From: an uncultured Eubacteriales bacterium
GTDB taxonomy: Bacteria > Bacillota_A > Clostridia > Saccharofermentanales > Saccharofermentanaceae
Assembly (NCBI GenBank): GCA_900313405.1
Contig: OMQY01000275.1
Span: forward strand, 1-8,298
Direction: 5' to 3'
Length of the DNA: 8,298 nt
Shown: piece by piece, positions 6,822 to 8,298 of the stretch
Layout of the letters: each line of letters opens with the position of its first letter
Numbering within the stretch: the stretch's first letter is position 1
The notes under the pieces: model-generated
Told to the model about the DNA's origin: nothing
The model's database searches: none
Seen by the model: the letters and a program-made list of their open reading frames with translations, nothing else
Program-made: the position numbers and the translations under genes

Positions 6822-7695
6822 CCGTTTTTATCACAGATTGAGCATCAGGAGACTGGCCGCAGTATTAGCCGCGGTCATGTTTATGTCCTCTCTTGCAGCC
6901 TGTTCCGGTAAAGGATCGGATGACGAGACGACCACTCCGGCAACAGTTGCCGCCACATCCACTCCGTCGCCCACTCCCCTGCCCACAGACACGCCGACAC
7001 CTACTCCGTCACCAACCCCGTCACCATCACCCACTCCCGTTCCCACATACGTGGAACCTCAGTTCAGCGAGACGTGGTATAACGGCTTCGTGGACGCACG
7101 ATCGGTATATGCGGAAGTGATCGAAGATCCGACGGATATAGCGGTGCTTGTCAACAAATACTACGCTCTCGACGCAGACTATGTGCCACCGGATCTGGTG
7201 TCAGTCCCGCACTCCGGCAATCAGCAACTGAGACAGGAAGCATGTGACGCATATCTGGCGATGTACGATGCCTGCCTTGAAGAGACGGGACAGGGACTTT
7301 ATCTCGTATCCGGCTATCGGGACTATAATCTGCAGGCTTACCTTTTCCAGCGTTCGACTAATCTTCGCGGGATCGAGTTCTCCGTGCGTAAGAATGCCGT
7401 AGCAGGGCGTTCGGAACATCAGCTCGGGCTGGCCCTCGACATCACCCCCGAAGGCGTCTACGAGATCCTCGATGAATTCGGCGAGACCCGCACCGGAATG
7501 TGGGTCAATGAACACTGCCATGAGTTCGGCTTTGTCCGCCGTTTCCAGTACGAATACCGCTACATCACAGGTTACGACCAGGAAGCCTGGCACTACAGGT
7601 ATCTCGGTGTCGAGCTCGCCACATATCTCCACGACAACGACATGACGCTCGAAGAATACTGCGGCGTTCCTCAGATCATGCCCGGAGACGAGTAA
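6808..7695 (+). CDS. VanY-like D-alanyl-D-alanine carboxypeptidase lipoprotein (peptidase M15B)
   Basis: A 295-aa exported lipoprotein predicted to trim the terminal D-Ala of peptidoglycan stem peptides outside the membrane. A basic n-region and hydrophobic core (about 14-28) lead to lipobox LAAC with lipidated C32. A Thr/Ser/Pro-rich spacer (about 41-80) follows, then the M15 domain: LVNKYYALDADYVPPDL (114-130), SGYRDYNLQ (168-176), zinc motif SEHQLGLALD (H204, D211), and EAWHYRY (E259 catalytic candidate, H262 zinc ligand). All expected zinc and catalytic residues are present. ATG 6808 is chosen because GAGG lies 3 nt upstream. ATG 6799 in the same frame (three more residues) is possible. 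Either start overlaps the upstream gene. A housekeeping wall-maturation role seems likelier than vancomycin resistance, since no van regulatory or ligase genes are nearby. Confidence 0.9.
   Translation: MSRTDRFYHRLSIRRLAAVLAAVMFMSSLAACSGKGSDDETTTPATVAATSTPSPTPLPTDTPTPTPSPTPSPSPTPVPTYVEPQFSETWYNGFVDARSVYAEVIEDPTDIAVLVNKYYALDADYVPPDLVSVPHSGNQQLRQEACDAYLAMYDACLEETGQGLYLVSGYRDYNLQAYLFQRSTNLRGIEFSVRKNAVAGRSEHQLGLALDITPEGVYEILDEFGETRTGMWVNEHCHEFGFVRRFQYEYRYITGYDQEAWHYRYLGVELATYLHDNDMTLEEYCGVPQIMPGDE
6958..7047 (+). repeat. Low-complexity Thr/Ser/Pro-coding tract
   Basis: Tandem degenerate ACTCCG, CCGTCACCA and CCCACTCCC units encode alternating TP/SP dipeptides (residues about 51-80) between the lipidation site and the carboxypeptidase domain. 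The plus strand is pyrimidine- and C-rich. It is a spacer through the wall, of the kind that often varies in length between strains. Confidence 0.8.
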
Positions 7696-7716
7696 GGACG
7701 ATCGATCAAATCCCCC

Positions 7717-7745
7717 TTTACACGATCCCTATGTCATGTAATAAT
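7717..7745 (+). promoter_or_regulatory. Promoter of the FMN riboswitch-ribU unit
   Basis: The -35 is TTTACA (7717-7722). A 17-bp spacer separates it from -10 AATAAT (7740-7745), which has an upstream TG (7737-7738) making an extended -10. The predicted start is near 7751, right at the first stem of the aptamer. The 5' leader is therefore essentially the riboswitch alone. Confidence 0.7.
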
Positions 7746-7749
7746 TAAC

Positions 7750-7898
7750 CGAATCCAAGGTGGGGCGTAATTCCCCGACCGGCGGTGTCCCCGGTGTATA
7801 ACACCCGGAGGTAAGCCCGCAACTCCCGTTAAATCTTATGACGGGACTGACACGGTTAGATTCCGTGGCCGACGGTACAGTCCGGATGAAAGGAGTCG
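7750..7898 (+). promoter_or_regulatory. FMN riboswitch (RFN element)
   Basis: The conserved RFN blocks are all present: GGGGCGTAATTCCCC with ACCGGCGGT, GTAAGCCCGC, CACGGTTAGATTCCGTG, and GCCGACGGTACAGTCCGGATGAAAG split over the last stem. P1 is CGAATCC (7750-7756) with GGAGTCG (7892-7898), one A-G mismatch. A facultative hairpin CCGGTGT/ACACCCGG is inserted near 7790-7808, and the variable stem is CCCGT/ACGGG near 7824-7845. The ribU Shine-Dalgarno AGGAG (7891-7895) is part of the 3' side of P1, and the start codon is only 7 nt after P1. There is no room for a terminator, so control is most simply translational: FMN binding stabilises P1 and hides the ribosome site. Confidence 0.95.
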
Positions 7899-7905
7899 TA
7901 TTTTT

Positions 7906-8298
7906 ATGTCCGATATTTCCAGAGATTCACGTTACGATCGTAAGATCATGATCCGCCGTATTGCTGCATCAGGCATGCTGACGGCTATGGCTGTTGTACT
8001 CATGTATCTTGAGTTCACATTGCCCTTGATGCCCGAGTTCCTGAAGTTCGATTTCTCCGAGGTCCCCGTGCTCATCGGATCGTTCTCGATAGGTCCTGTA
8101 TACGGCGTCATCATCGAGCTGCTGAAGAACCTTATCCACCTGCCCGCCACCAATACGGAGGGCATCGGTGAGATGTCCAACTTCATTACGGGCAGCCTCT
8201 ATGTATTCACAGCCGGCTTCCTCTATCAGAAGCACCGCACGCGCAAGGGCGCTGTCGTTGCCATGATCATCGGAACGCTTGCTCTCGGAGCTTTCGCC
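7906..8298 (+). CDS. ribU: Riboflavin ECF transporter S-component RibU (3' end cut by window)
   Basis: The first 131 residues of a membrane protein that binds riboflavin outside the cell and works with the shared ECF module (EcfT and two ATPases) to import it. The frame is open to the window edge. After a basic cytoplasmic N-terminus (1-19), hydrophobic segments lie at about 20-41, 52-75, 92-107 and 115-131. Family-typical stretches are FLKFDFSEVPVLIG (45-58), GPVYGVIIELLKNLIH (63-78) and GEMSNFITG (88-96). The full family length is near 190-210 aa, so roughly a third is missing. The upstream FMN riboswitch independently supports the riboflavin assignment. The start ATG lies 10 nt after AGGAG, somewhat long spacing but with no better alternative. 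Confidence 0.95.
   Translation, partial: MSDISRDSRYDRKIMIRRIAASGMLTAMAVVLMYLEFTLPLMPEFLKFDFSEVPVLIGSFSIGPVYGVIIELLKNLIHLPATNTEGIGEMSNFITGSLYVFTAGFLYQKHRTRKGAVVAMIIGTLALGAFA

Noticed and set aside
6958..7047. CRISPR-like or regulatory tandem repeat
   Set aside because: The repetition is degenerate, lies in frame within the lipoprotein, and encodes a Thr/Ser/Pro spacer. There are no spacers or conserved repeat units.
6808..7695. Vancomycin resistance VanY
   Set aside because: No VanRS, VanH, VanA/B-type ligase or VanX is present. The M15 domain alone is common in ordinary wall metabolism.

Overview
This window looks like housekeeping chromosome from a Gram-positive bacterium, most likely Bacillota, class Clostridia. 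The supporting points are a glmU-pth-mfd operon, a RibU-type riboflavin transporter S-component behind an FMN riboswitch, a VanY-type carboxypeptidase with a bacterial lipobox and a Thr/Ser/Pro spacer, strong AGGAG-type ribosome binding sites, and a moderate GC content of roughly 50% over most of the window. The genus cannot be fixed from sequence alone.

Layout. Bases 2-178 are the 3' end of an unrecognised + strand gene in strikingly AT-rich DNA (57 G/C in the first 180 bases, about 32%). A perfect 15-bp hairpin (211-246) separates it from a tRNA-Arg(CCG) gene on the minus strand (255-329), whose 3' end faces the AT-rich side. From 416 to 5875 the minus strand carries glmU, pth and mfd in that transcriptional order, with 1-nt gaps or overlaps. 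A 193-bp divergent intergenic region (5876-6068) follows. It holds oppositely oriented TATAAT boxes and a well-structured leader for glmU. On the plus strand come a small sugar-phosphate nucleotidyltransferase, an overlapping VanY-like lipoprotein, then a promoter and FMN riboswitch driving ribU, which is cut by the window end. No gene-free stretch exceeds 300 bases.

How the genes work together. GlmU makes UDP-GlcNAc for peptidoglycan. The divergent pair (nucleotidyltransferase, then an extracytoplasmic D-Ala-D-Ala carboxypeptidase) also points to envelope construction, so the intergenic region may balance cytoplasmic precursor supply against surface-polymer or wall-maturation functions. Pth (peptidyl-tRNA recycling) and Mfd (transcription-coupled repair) are the usual Firmicute companions of glmU. 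RibU is an independent, riboswitch-controlled unit for riboflavin uptake.

No defence system, CRISPR array, transposase or integrase is visible. The signals most worth following are the two-hairpin glmU leader, the overlapping divergent promoters, the ribosome binding site of ribU lying inside riboswitch stem P1, and the base-composition break next to the tRNA gene.
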